From Chiridota heheva (taxonomy: Eukaryota; Echinodermata; Holothuroidea; Apodida; Chiridotidae), in NCBI GenBank assembly GCA_020152595.1, contig JAIGNY010000899.1:18602-82601 (forward strand): 64,000 nt of DNA, read 5' to 3'. The position numbers were made by a program, and so were the translations under genes. Of this stretch, positions 11,573 through 22,197 are shown piece after piece (position 1 is the first letter of the stretch; each line of letters starts with the position of its first letter). A model generated the notes under the pieces. The model was not told where the DNA came from. It did no database searches and worked only from the letters and a program-made list of their open reading frames with translations.

Positions 11573-12030
11573 TAATTTAATGTTAATCACATGTATGCAA
11601 CATGAATATGAATCTATGATTGTTCCAATAAAAAGTTGGATTACTTACTGTATATTAAGTGATTAACTGTAAAAACCTGTAGTGTTTGATTTCTCACAAG
11701 TTGTAAGGACAGCTAGGAGGATAAAGTCAGGTAAAAACATAATAGGGAAATGACAACCAATGAGTTCAAACAATAGTGTGTTACATGGCTTTCAAGTTAA
11801 ATAACTACAAGAAGAAAAATTACATCCTGTTGATTTCTGTTAAATTACATTAAACTCTTGAGAAATTGGTAGGTCAAAATCTAAATAAGAATGGACACAC
11901 AAATTACCATTCAAACTTCAGATTATTCAATTAATTTTGGTAAAACTATTTCAACAGAATTGTGTCAGGAGAAAAAAACCTTTAAATGACTACAATTCTA
12001 TTAACAAGAATACAACTTTGTAAACAAAAA
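11573..12030. other. Non-coding, nothing recognised
   Basis: AT-rich, no ORF with a domain, no clear repeat. Confidence 0.4.
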
Positions 12031-12042
12031 AACTTGATTGTG

Positions 12043-13914
12043 CTAATCCTCATCAGATGATGGGATATCCCCAATGACATCGAGCAATGCATTTAATTCA
12101 GCATCATCATCATAATCAATATCAAGCTGCTCTGTCTCTTCTCCCTCTTCCACTTCTTCTTCTGCATCACTGTCTGGTCCTTCAGCCGCACCCTCATCTT
12201 CTTCGGCATAGCTTCCAGCCTCTTCAGCATCACTCCCAGCATCATTACCCTCAGCTTCTTCAGCATGTGGCTCATCGGAAGATGACATGGGTTCTTCTAT
12301 TTGCCAGCTAACTCTTAGAAGAGAGTCACCTATGCTGGCAACATTTCCTCCAGAGGTGGCAAAAGTAAAATACTCTTGAAGGCCTTGTGGCATCTAACCA
12401 GCTGACGATTAAGGGATATGACAGCTCTATTTAAGAATGCTAGGTCAGTGCTTTCCACCCCAGTACCTGCCAGTCTGCCCATTAGATGGTCTTTCTTTGT
12501 CTGATAAAGGTGAAGCATGTGACCCATTTCTTCTTTCAGAAGAGCCTGTTCGGCTTTGCTATGTTTCACTTTATGCAGAATGTCAACAAGTTGACGCTTT
12601 AGGTGCAGAGGAACAGTTTGAGTACGACTGGATGTATCTCCCAGACAGTTCCAAAGAGATGAGGAGACATTGAATGCATCATCAACAGAAATCTGGGAAG
12701 GATGCACACTGGAATTGGTCAGAAAGTTCTCCTTATTGTACCTTTCAACTGCCTTCCGCAGATTGCGACTTATGGCATTTACTTGTTTAGATAAGCGCTT
12801 GGCAATCGCTTGGCCATCTGTGTCATGAGAAAATTAAAGAAATGATAGTGATAATAATGTCAATATGAATTTATAATTTAAAACAAAAGATTATTAGACT
12901 TGTACTTGAAAGATATTTACACTTATTGTACAGGGCAAATACAAAATAAAAAATTGCTGCCAGCACTTCACCAAGAGAAATACCAGTTAATAACCAGATA
13001 AGATTAGAGGCTGTGACTAGCTTCCAACACTTGTAGGTTATTTTATTGATCTTGATATGCATTTAAAAGTAACAAACTGTTAGAACAATGCACCATTCGA
13101 GGTGCCATTAATAACCAGCACCATTGTCAACAATCACATTTCTCATCAACATTTGATCACATCCCACACCTTCTCCATTTACTGATGAAATTTCTGGTGC
13201 TAAATGGTCAGAAAACCAATAAATGTCAACATTGAATGAGAGGAGCATTATTGCGAGAGAAGACAAGGGACTGGGAAATCTCTCGATAAATGAAATAAAT
13301 CACAACAATATTTAAAAACACTCGAGTGTAACCCGCAAGGCAAGAGGAAATGAGTTCTCCCCAAACACACCTGGAGGCGAAGCTTGTTGAAAGAGCTAAA
13401 GCCATAGAAGGTTTTATGGGAAACTGCCAAAACTATAGCCAGAGATTGACAAAAGTGGAAGACAACTGCTGAGGATAAAGTCAAATAAGTTAATTATTTC
13501 AAAAGAAAGATAAGAAGCCATAGCAGATAGCTAAAACTTAAAAAGACTTTGATTGTAAAACCTAAACTATTGCTACTACTGAGTAATTGGAATTAAAAAA
13601 AACATAGAATATCCACCAACTTTTCTCCAAGATTTTAGAATTGTTCTTGAATCTATCACAAATGAAACTAAAATTTCACTTATTGTGGAGAAGATGATGG
13701 CTTAAAGAGTGAGAAATACTTTTGAATTCTTCTACCTGCATAACGCTTCTTTAGCAGCAGAATAAACCATCGGTCAGTGGACAAAGCATGTAGTTTGTTT
13801 ATCAGTGATTTCCTATTTCGATCCTCATTTTTCGTCAGAGCTGATAAGTACTGATGAGAGCTCTCTGACCATCGCACACTTCTTTGCTCATGAACCTTCA
13901 GTTCAGCATCAAGG
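12043..13914 (-). pseudogene. KDZ-like transposase C-terminal fragment, two exons
   Basis: Two exons can be joined: 13914-13736 (acceptor TTTATTCTTTCAG before it, donor CAG|GTAGAA after it) and 12817-12043 (acceptor CATGACACAG). The phases agree and the joined frame runs KKRYA into DGQAIAKRLSKQ. The text has the helical pattern of the end of KDZ (Kyakuja-Dileera-Zisupton) transposases, with many basic and Leu residues and a short VERYNKENF block. The tail is very acidic (Glu/Asp/Ser-rich, 12043-12300). A frameshift lies near 12385. The catalytic core is not found, so the family call rests on pattern memory only. A host gene is the alternative. Confidence 0.4.
13085..13680. other. Intron of the KDZ-like gene
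   Basis: The intron spans 12818-13735. No separate gene is seen inside it. Confidence 0.35.
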
Positions 13915-14195
13915 CTGAAAGAATAAAGATATACCCATGTAACAATACACATTACAGGTAACAATAATAATAGATGTAATCTATATGGCACATTTTCTAG
14001 TTTAAAGAACTAGTCAAATGCACTCTATCACTAACAGACTAGTTCGACTGCCTATGGAAACTCTTTTGTTGGTATTTCTTTACAAAGTCATAAAATGATC
14101 TACAGTGGAATTATTGGGAGATCAAGCAAGAACAAGTTATTGATGTATAACTGACTGTTTATTAAATGAAATAAAAAGAAAAGAAATGTTTAATA

Positions 14196-14605
14196 TTTTA
14201 TCAATTTAGTCAAGATTGCAGTTCATCATTTTAATGATCATCACAGGAAGGACAGTTAACAATTCTACACAATGGTTGGTGGATGTAGGTGATCACTGTA
14301 ACTTTGGCTCTTTTTGATTGTTATTTTTTCAGGTGATTTTCCACCATAAATTCCAACACAAAACAAAAAATACACACTGGATCCAGTCCGGTCCACAGTA
14401 ATAAGCATTAAGTGAAAATACATTCAAATATGACTTTAATTTGTAAAACACTGTTTGTCATGGGAGTGACATGAGCAGTTTTGTCATCATCAACTCCAAG
14501 AATCTGACTAATAATAATATATTTTATCAATTTAGTCAAGATTGGATGTATTAGCAACATCACTTGCTTCCAACACAAACAAAATACACACTGGAAGTCC
14601 GGTCC
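14196..14605. repeat. Partial direct duplication
   Basis: The string ttttatcaatttagtcaaga occurs at about 14198 and 14522. Words around 'acacaaa...tacacactgga...gtccggtcc' occur at about 14355 and 14572. The second copy is shorter, so the duplication has internal deletions. It lies just downstream of the pogo-like gene and may be part of that element's 3' non-coding region. Confidence 0.5.
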
Positions 14606-14629
14606 TAAGTGCAAATATGACTGGTGTCA

Positions 14630-15938
14630 TCATCTGAATCTCCGATGTCTTTTTTGTTTGGTCTTGTCACTTTGGCCACGATACTCTTGTAGCATATTTA
14701 CCAGAACTTGGTCCAAGTCTCTCGCAATATCCTTCTCACCTCGCTCTCTTTCATTGCTATCTGGTAGTTTAGATAAAACTGCATTTGCATTTAAGGGGAA
14801 AAGACCGATGGTTCTAAAACCAGATTTCAAATTCTTCGCAACATTGGGATTCATTCTATCCCACAAATGCTTCAAAAGAGCTGGCATTTGTTCCTTTGGG
14901 ATGCTGCCTTGTTTTCTTGATTCTTTCCTCCATTCATTCAACAAAGCTCTCCTCACAATTTGTATAGGGCGGAACACAGCAACATCCAGTGGCTGTGTTA
15001 GATGAGTAGAATTTGGAGGAAGTGATGTAAAGAAAATATTATTGTCTATTGCAGACTGAACAACTTTTGGTGAGAAATGGGAAAATAGGTTGTCTCCAAC
15101 AAGTAGTTTCTCTCCAGGTTGCTGTTTTGCATGAGGCAGGAAAATTTCAGAAAACCATCTTTCAAAAGTATTCATGTCGAACCACCCTTTGGGCGTAGAT
15201 GCATACTTTGCACCGGATGGTCTCCCATTAGTCCAATTTTCGTAACAGTTCTTGGCCTTATAAACCACAAAAGGTGGAAGGAACTCGCCAGCAGCATTAC
15301 CACAGCACATAAGAGAAAGTGCTATTTTTGAATGTTCATGCACTCTTTCAACCCTTTTGGTTCCTCTTACAACCAAGACCTTCTTTGCTCCCGGATCGTC
15401 TGTAATGTTTGTCTGATCATAATTGTAGACACAATTTGCTGGCAAGTCTTTCGTCTCATTTTGCAGATTACTGAAGTACTCGTTGATATCATTTGTATCT
15501 ATCTTGCTCTGCCTCTTTTGATATTGCCAGCAGCTCTTAAGTGTCAAATTATGTCTTTTCATGAAGGACCTAACAAAATCTTCACCAGGCTTATTGTTCT
15601 GAAATCTCGGCTCCTCTCTACCCCGTCTATCCAAATATGATTTTACTAATGTCCTTACACCTAATGGCGATAATGGAAAGCCTCACTTGGTAATTTTAAA
15701 CCAGTGTCTTTACAATAGTTTGCTCCTCTACTTCAAAAAGAACAGGTGGTCTTTTAACTGATCTAGTATAAATACCTTTGATATAATTTTGCAATGTGCT
15801 CCTTTATATGTTGAATGTTCTACTTGCTTGAACTTGTGACATTCTATTCTGAACAGCATTCACTGCAGATTTAATGTCCTCTTTTTTATGTTGCTGATAG
15901 GGTCGCTTTCCTTGACCTTTCTTATATGTTCGTGGCAT
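14630..15938 (-). pseudogene. pogo-like (Tc1/mariner superfamily) transposase
   Basis: The product starts at an ATG at 15938 (MPRTYKKGQGKRPY) and runs about 436 codons to a stop at 14630. Residues 1-60 form a psq-type helix-turn-helix for DNA binding. The catalytic domain shows VYNYDQTNI, VGDNLFSHFSP and THLTQPLDVAVF, giving the three Asp of the DDD version. An in-frame stop lies in the HTH at about 15810 and a second defect near 15690. From 15634 down the frame is intact for 334 codons. A second pogo fragment with the same late blocks lies at 21443-22195, so a small family exists. Confidence 0.85.
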
Positions 15939-16366
15939 TTCGTTGTCACTGTGGAGAGGAAAAAATGAACATGCTTTAATCCTTTACTATTCTTATATCA
16001 ATACGATTTCATATTGACTTGAGGCCTACAGATACAAGTGATACATGTATAGGGCCTAATTAGGTTAAATGCAGGCTTGGAGATTAGTGTAAAACATGGC
16101 AAGGCTATTTTTGCAGCCATTGAGGCAATACTAATATAGGGCACATTTCTTTCATTGCACCTACACTGTAGGTTTAGCCTTGACTAGCTGGAAGTCTAGA
16201 TGGGCATCGAGGCAATTATGAAAGGCACGCAAGCAATAGCCTTCGTAGCCTTGTTTAATCCCCAGGCCTCTAAATGTAGAATTTGATGTAAAATTCTAAT
16301 CTAAATTTCTGGCACTCTCAAAAGGTCAGGTTTAATGAACAAAATAAATATTCTACAAATACTCAC
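15939..16366. other. Non-coding between pogo and Gypsy elements
   Basis: No gene. I looked for a terminal repeat of the pogo element here and did not find a convincing one. Confidence 0.4.
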
Positions 16367-16575
16367 TGTTATGATATTTTGCCTCTTAGCCCTCTATTTT
16401 CTCAGTAAGCCCGACCTTACAAGGTCAAGGTAAAATACCTTGTTGTACGGATATACAAAAAAAAATACATCGTTCACAAAATAACAATCAATTTGTTTGC
16501 TACCTTTATTCACGAAGTTATCCAGTTATAATCACAATAAATTACTTGTGCATAATGGAAACAATTATCATTTCA
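16367..16575 (+). repeat. 5' LTR of the Gypsy element
   Basis: 209 bp, TG...CA ends. It differs from the 3' LTR at only a few positions, including one single-base indel near 16445. A small number of differences suggests a fairly recent insertion. Confidence 0.9.
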
Positions 16576-16593
16576 TAGTGACCCCGACGTGAT
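16576..16593 (+). promoter_or_regulatory. Primer binding site, tRNA-Trp
   Basis: TAGTGACCCCGACGTGAT directly follows the LTR. It pairs with the 3' end of animal tRNA-Trp (…ATCACGTCGGGGTCA plus CCA) except at one position in the CCA part. The tRNA sequence is from memory of the conserved animal tRNA. Confidence 0.75.
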
Positions 16594-16792
16594 CAAAAAC
16601 GGCAAATTTAAGACCCTACGGAGTACGGACAAAAGATATCTGAGCGAAACGTTAGGACCTACGTCGACTGTTAATTTGAATAATGTAGTTCTGCGAAAAA
16701 CAAAAACGTAAGAGTGCATCATCACTACACTAGCATAGTTGTGGATCTCTGAATTATTTTTAGACGATTATCGGAACAAATTTTTAACAAAC

Positions 16793-17537
16793 ATGGCCGA
16801 CAAAATACCTGCCCTGGACTTGGCATCAAGCAATCTGCCAGAATCTTTTAAATTATTCAAACAAAGGATGGAACTGTATTTTGTTGTAAAAATGTTAAGA
16901 AGGAGGAGCAAGCTGCAAACATATTGCTGGCGTCAGGTGAGGAAGGTTTGCGCAAATTCAATAGGTGAGACTTATCGGACACAGAAAAAGCAGATCCCAA
17001 AGTCATCTTCAAAAAATATTTCAGGAAGTGCTAGAACCTATGAAGAACTTTCGGGTCAGTAGACTAAAGCTATCCACCCTAAGGCAGCAACCAGATGAAT
17101 CCCTTGATAACTTTGTCAGCAAATGTAAGTTATTAGCAAACAAATGTGATTTTGAACAAAACGAACTACAAGAAAGAATAATAGAGCTAATCATTGCTTC
17201 TACCCCAATCCCCGAGCTTCAAAAGGAACTTTTAACAAAGCAGAAAAACTTTAAACTATCTGAAGCTCTCACTCTAGGCAGGAGTTATGAGGCAGCCAAC
17301 GCTCATTTATCTGCTCTTAAATCCATGGGACAGTCGAATCCACCAAAACCCATTGACGTTGTGCACTCTGTTGATGAAATCAAACAAAGACAACAATCCC
17401 TCGAAATTCAGGCCAAACATTATTAGTGATTGTCGAAATTGCGATTTAAGCCACCCAGTACGACAATGCCCCCTTTTGGCCAATCATGCAGCAAATGTGG
17501 TAAAAGAAACCATTGGGCGAAGAAGTGGCATTCAACG
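16793..17537 (+). pseudogene. Gypsy gag
   Basis: The likely start is the ATG at 16793 (MADKIPALDL). The text reads a capsid-like domain of about 200 residues, then a double CCHC zinc knuckle (CRNCDLSHPVRQC and CSKCGKRNHWAKKW) near 17435-17540. Gag forms the particle and binds the RNA. Frameshifts lie near 16890-17050 and at about 17475 between the knuckles. The fourth ligand of the second knuckle is Trp instead of Cys. Downstream the gene runs into the inverted segment at about 17538. Confidence 0.8.
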
Positions 17538-17908
17538 CAAAAAAAGAAAGTTCTGTACAGGGTTCAAAACAATGACTTCAGAATGTTGTAGCATGATGCA
17601 CGCTGTAAAAAGTTAAACAAAGTCTATGTACATCAGGGGGACTTGAGTAAGGTGGGAAACGAGAGTTTCAAGGTTCACATCAATATGTAATCGTTGTATT
17701 TTACTGGAGCTTTTCGGTTCCTATGGGGTCTATCGTTGATGACGTGGTCTGGTTCTCTGGGTTTGTTTTCTGAGGAGGATGTGCTTTCCAGGCTTTGCGA
17801 ATGCGTACCGGTGGGAGTATTGTTTCCCTTGGGACCCGTTTCATTTGGGAGTTTGTATCGTTGATTGGTCAGATGAGCTGGTTTGATGTGTACTCTGTCT
17901 CTTTGGTA
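17538..17908 (-). repeat. Inverted copy of the element's own 3' region
   Basis: This 371-bp stretch is the reverse complement of about 19384-19800 (end of pol and 3' non-coding region), at high identity and with one internal deletion of about 45 bp. Matching words include gttctgtacagggttcaaaa and gaggaggatgtgctttccag. It has no coding sense in the forward direction. Confidence 0.9.
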
Positions 17909-18020
17909 GCCTCACACGCATACTGGCAGCACTGAACGGAACTAGCCGTGCACAGTGGGGTAATACTCAAAGGCCAGAGAGTAGTTATCCCAGCGGAGAT
18001 GAGATCAAAGATCCTCCAGA
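17909..18020 (+). repeat. Direct duplicate of a pol segment
   Basis: About 112 bp that match 18436-18547 in the same direction with few changes (for example gcctcacacgcatactggca in both). It starts exactly where the inverted copy stops. Confidence 0.9.
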
Positions 18021-19638
18021 ACGAGAAGTGCTAGCAGTACTATGGGCAACCAAATACTTCAAATACTATGTTTTCGGAAGAGATTTTACCATACACACTG
18101 ACCACTAGCCACTTGAAAGCATTTTAAAGAAAGAGATCACAAAAATGCCAGCACGATTGCAGAGACTCATGCTACAGTTACAAGGATTCAACTACAATAT
18201 CAGGTATATTCCAGGCCGAGATGTACCAATAGCAGACTGCTTGTCACGGTGCATCGGAGCAAAGAAAGCGACTTTCCAAATCCCTGACGTAGATGTACAC
18301 ATATACGAGATCTCAAATATGAAACCATTCGTTATTGACAAGGTCAGAAATCTCACAGCAACCGATCCTATTCTTCAAGCCCTTGTTCCCTATATCACCG
18401 AAGGATGGCCAGCAGAAAAGAATCAATGCAATGAAGCCTCACACGCATACTGGCAGCACCGAACGGAACTAGCCGTGCACAGTGGGGTAATACTCAAAGG
18501 CCAGAGAGTAGTTATCTCAGCGGAGATGAGATCAAAGGTTCTCCAAACACCAGGGTGTTCAAAAGACCCAACTGAGAGCACGTCAAGCAGTTTACTTGCC
18601 TGGTCTTAACGCAGACATTGAACAAATGATCCCTAACTGTGATCAATGCCAAAGCCACCAGAGAAACCAGTCAAAATTACCAGTTCAACCGATTCACAGC
18701 ACATCTGCAATGCAAACAGTTGGCACAGACATTTTTGAACCTCACTCATCAAAGTACCTGCTCATTGTGGACTACTACACAGGTTACGTATGGGTCAACA
18801 AACTCCAGAACATGACAAGTTCAGCTATAATCAGCAAACTGGACAGCATATTCTCCCAATTTGGTTATCCTATAAAACTTGTGTCTGACAATGGCCCTCA
18901 ACTAACTAGCAGTGAATTTCAGGATTTTTGCAAAATTTATGAGATAAGTCACTTAACGTGCGCACCTTATCACCAACAGGCAACGGGCGTGCAGAAAGAA
19001 ACATTGGAACAGTGAAAGTCCTGCTGAAAAAATCCCTACAAAGAGGAAATAAAAACATGCGAGAAATATTCTCAGCTTTAAGAGACACCCCAATCTCAAC
19101 AGATATACCATCCTCGTATGCATTGATGTTCCCTAACAGAAAAGTCAAATCCAATCTCCCTGTTGTTCAATACGGTTATCCACAAACCCCCATTAACATC
19201 TGCAACGATGCAAGCATTCGACGCAAAGCTGAATTGTACGCTGGCAAAGAAGGTCCAGCACGACTAGTCACCGGAACTCCATGCAGATTCCAAAAAGAAC
19301 CAAGTGGAATCTGGCAACAAGCGACAATCGTTGACTGTCATTCTGACCTTAAATACACGATAGAAACGTCAGAGGGAGTTCAATACCAAAGAGACAGAGT
19401 ACACATCAAACCAGCTCATCTGTCTGATCAACGATGCAAACTCCCAAATGAAGGGGGTCCCAAGGGAAACAATACTCCCACCGGTACGCATTCGCCAAGC
19501 CTGGAAAGCACATCCTCCTCAGAAAACAAACCTAAAGAACCAAACCACGTCATCAACGATATGGTGCCGTTAAGACCTCATCAAACAAACAAACAAACAT
19601 CAACGATAGAACCCAAAGGAACCAAAAAGCTCCAGTAA
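18021..19638 (+). pseudogene. Gypsy RNase H end and integrase
   Basis: The stretch begins inside RNase H (EVLAVLWATKYFKYYVFG, then FTIHTDH with a stop codon after it). It goes on with YIPGRDVPIADCLSR, an H2C2-type zinc region (CDQCQSHQRNQSKLP), and the integrase core with VGTDIFEPHSSKYLLIVD, KLVSDNGPQLTSSEFQDF and NGRAERNIGTVK, which hold the D, D and E residues. The end is a GPARLVTG domain-like tail. Frameshifts lie near 18600 and 18990. Integrase inserts the cDNA. Protease and the polymerase active site are absent. Confidence 0.85.
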
Positions 19639-19827
19639 AATACAACGATTACATATTGATGTGAACCTTGAAACTCTCGTTTCCCACCTTACTTTAGTCC
19701 CCCTGATGTACATAGACTTTGTTAAACTTTTTACAGCGTGCATCATGCTACATTATTCTGAAGTCATTGTTTTGAACCCTGTACAGAACTTTCTTTTTCT
19801 TTTGCCTTTAATCAGTTGTTATACCCT

Positions 19828-19838
19828 GAGAGGGGAGA
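19828..19838 (+). promoter_or_regulatory. Polypurine tract
   Basis: GAGAGGGGAGA directly precedes the 3' LTR. This is the usual primer for second-strand synthesis. Confidence 0.8.
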
Positions 19839-20047
19839 TGTTATGATATTTTGCTACTAAGCCCTCTATTTTCTCAGTAAGCCTGACCTTACAAGGTCAA
19901 GGTAAAATACCCTGTTGTAGGATATACATAAAAAAATACATCGTTTACAAAATAACAATTAATTTGTTTGCTACCTTTAATTCACGAAGTTATCCAGTTA
20001 TAATCACAATAAATTACTTGTGCATAATGGAAACAATTATCATTTCA
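19839..20047 (+). repeat. 3' LTR of the Gypsy element
   Basis: 209 bp, nearly identical to the 5' LTR, followed by the target duplication CTCAC at 20048-20052. Confidence 0.9.
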
Positions 20048-20052
20048 CTCAC

Positions 20053-21442
20053 TATGGCAAATTCTTTGAAAATTATAGCAAAACTAACAACTTCTTTGAT
20101 TAAATGACTTTGTAAATTGTAAATGATATCATACAACATTCACACTGATTTACTTTACTCAAGCCCCAACAGTAAAGAAACACCAGCTAAAAACTACACT
20201 TTTGTTTACATTTACATCACTGCAATTTACCCATATTCAAAATAATACTTGGGTTCCGCGAAATAATAAAATGGGTTCCGACAATTGCGAAATATGCAAC
20301 CAGTTTGATAAATTAATATACTTGTCATCCTTTAATCAATCAGTGATAACTGTTTTCAAGTTTTCATTGCCATGTGGGTTAGTTGTATGAGCAAATTATG
20401 GAGTCCTGTACACTATTTAGGTGAAATACATGTTATTTTGAAGCATATTTTTCATAAAAAATAGGCGTATCACTGATAAATCATGACCCAAATGTAGTAT
20501 TGACCTACAAGTTAGGTATGTTTACAGTGTAGGCCCCTATGCCATATTCATTTGCGATATTTTTGTTGATCATGCTTTTAAATAAATAAAAAAGACATAT
20601 GAACATCAACTCACTATTAATAACGTTGAACTGCTTGATAACACTTCCAATTAATTTAATTTATAAGTGAAAAATCAAATAAATTCGGCAAAGATTACTC
20701 GCTTAACGCAATGGAAGCCTCAGGATTGAAAAGACGCCATTATGTCCTCTTCCAAGTATCATAATTTTTATTTTTATAAGAATATTGATTAGTCTTATTA
20801 TTACACAAAGTAGCTTCGCTATTTCGCTTAAAATATCCCCAAATTTTATCAAAAATGAAATTAATGGATTTTTTTTACATTTACTTACATTTCAATATGT
20901 TTTCTTCCAATAAAACATATCACATTTGAATTACTTAACAGCGCCACAGATTTAGAGCCAAGTGCTGTAACATACTTGATATTTGCCAAAGTTACCCGGA
21001 TGCCATAGTTACCCCAGTTTACGGCCGTAAGATGGGGTAACTTTGGCAGGTTTTGACAATATTTAAGTACAAACTGAAACTAAAAACAGTAAAGTCTGTA
21101 TATTTGTTTGTCTTATTATAACATTAAAACCCTCTGCTATATATTTAAACACATATATGCCACTTATGCCCTACATGCAATATTATGTGGTATGATGAAC
21201 ACATTGTATTTTTTTTTTGTAACAAGAACATATATTTATTGTACAAACTTACATGCATGGATGTATAGAATACCCTAATATAGTTTGTAAATTAAAATGA
21301 AACTGAACAATAAAGGCTTCAGTGATCTCAACAAATGCAAAAATCCAAACCCATATTTTGAAATTCTTTTTACTTCCTGTTTTGTGACCAACACTTTTCT
21401 GACTCTAAAACAATTGTACTGTATTGTGAAGGCATTATTCTG
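20053..21442. other. Non-coding; one short inverted repeat
   Basis: No gene. At about 20985-21052 the word TGCCAAAGTTACCC and its inverse flank some 40 bp, which looks like a tiny MITE or its remains. Confidence 0.4.
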
Positions 21443-22195
21443 TTACTTTAAATCAACACATGATGGACAACTGTACTGATCGTCATTGCTATCCCTATTG
21501 CAAGAACCACACACCCACCCTAAACAATATACGCACTTAATCCAATCCCATCCAACATAAGTGTCATAGGAAACTGAACACTTGGAGCAGTTGTTGTCAT
21601 TTGTATTAACTGTTTGTGTTCCAGAAGTGCTAGGTGCATCTTCTGCTGAGACATCTGTGGGTTTGATTTGCTTGCCAGGGACAATTTTCTTCCCACGTTT
21701 TCTTTTTGGCAGCTCTTTGTGTCCCCGATTCTCCTTCAGTAGATCTATCAAGCATTGATCCAGGTCACGGCCAACATCCTCCTCACTCCTTTTCCTATCA
21801 CTGTAGTCAGGTAACTTACCTAGTACTGCCCGGAGGATTAAACAGATGTAGCCCTGTGGTAGGAAACCGAAACTTCAACTTGTCTTTCAAGTTTAACTGA
21901 AGCCCTTTTCAAATATGCTTAAGTAAGCTGGGAATATGCTCTTTAGGGATAGATCCCTGCCTTCGTGATTCTTTGCGCCAAGAGTCAAGGATTTTTGGCC
22001 ATACAGTCTTCATGGGCCTAAAAAACCGCTACATCTCAGGGTTGTGTTAAGTGCATAGACTTTGAGGGGAATGAAGTGAAATAGACTTGATTCTCGATTG
22101 CAACTTCCACCACACGGGGAAAAATGCGAAGCCAGGTTATCACCGATTAATAACTTCTGTCCTTCCTTGTCTTTGACGTGAGGAACAAAGAAAAG
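21443..22195 (-). pseudogene. pogo-like transposase, 3' half only
   Basis: The frames read QKLLIGDNLASHFSP (second catalytic Asp), MHLTQP followed by a broken third Asp block, an ESRRQGSIPKEHIPSLLKH stretch, LGKLPDYSDRKRSEEDVG and a C-terminal zinc finger with four Cys pairs (CSKC, CVYC, CGSC, CPSC). Several blocks match the pogo gene at 14630-15938 closely (there QGSIPKEQMPALLKH and LSKLPDSNERERGEKD). The zinc finger is absent from that copy. Frameshifts lie near 21790, 21900 and 22030. The upstream half is missing; the text ends abruptly at 22195 against a piggyBac stop codon. Confidence 0.75.
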
Positions 22196-22197
22196 CT

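Larger units (their letters stand above)
16367..20047 (+). mobile_element. Ty3/Gypsy LTR retrotransposon with scrambled interior
   Basis: Two LTRs of 209 bp (16367-16575 and 19839-20047) begin TGTTATGATATTTTGC and end ATTATCATTTCA. They are flanked by the same 5-bp target duplication, CTCAC (16362-16366 and 20048-20052). The first LTR is followed by a primer binding site for tRNA-Trp and the second is preceded by a purine tract. Gag, a late RNase H and integrase are present, but protease and most of the reverse transcriptase are missing. Their place is taken by an inverted copy of the element's own 3' part and a direct copy of a pol segment. The element is defective, yet the LTRs are still very similar. 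Confidence 0.9.

Noticed and set aside
12087-12311. Leu/His-rich plus-strand ORF
   Set aside because: It is the antisense of the acidic tail of the KDZ-like gene; Glu/Asp codons read backwards give Leu/His/Phe.
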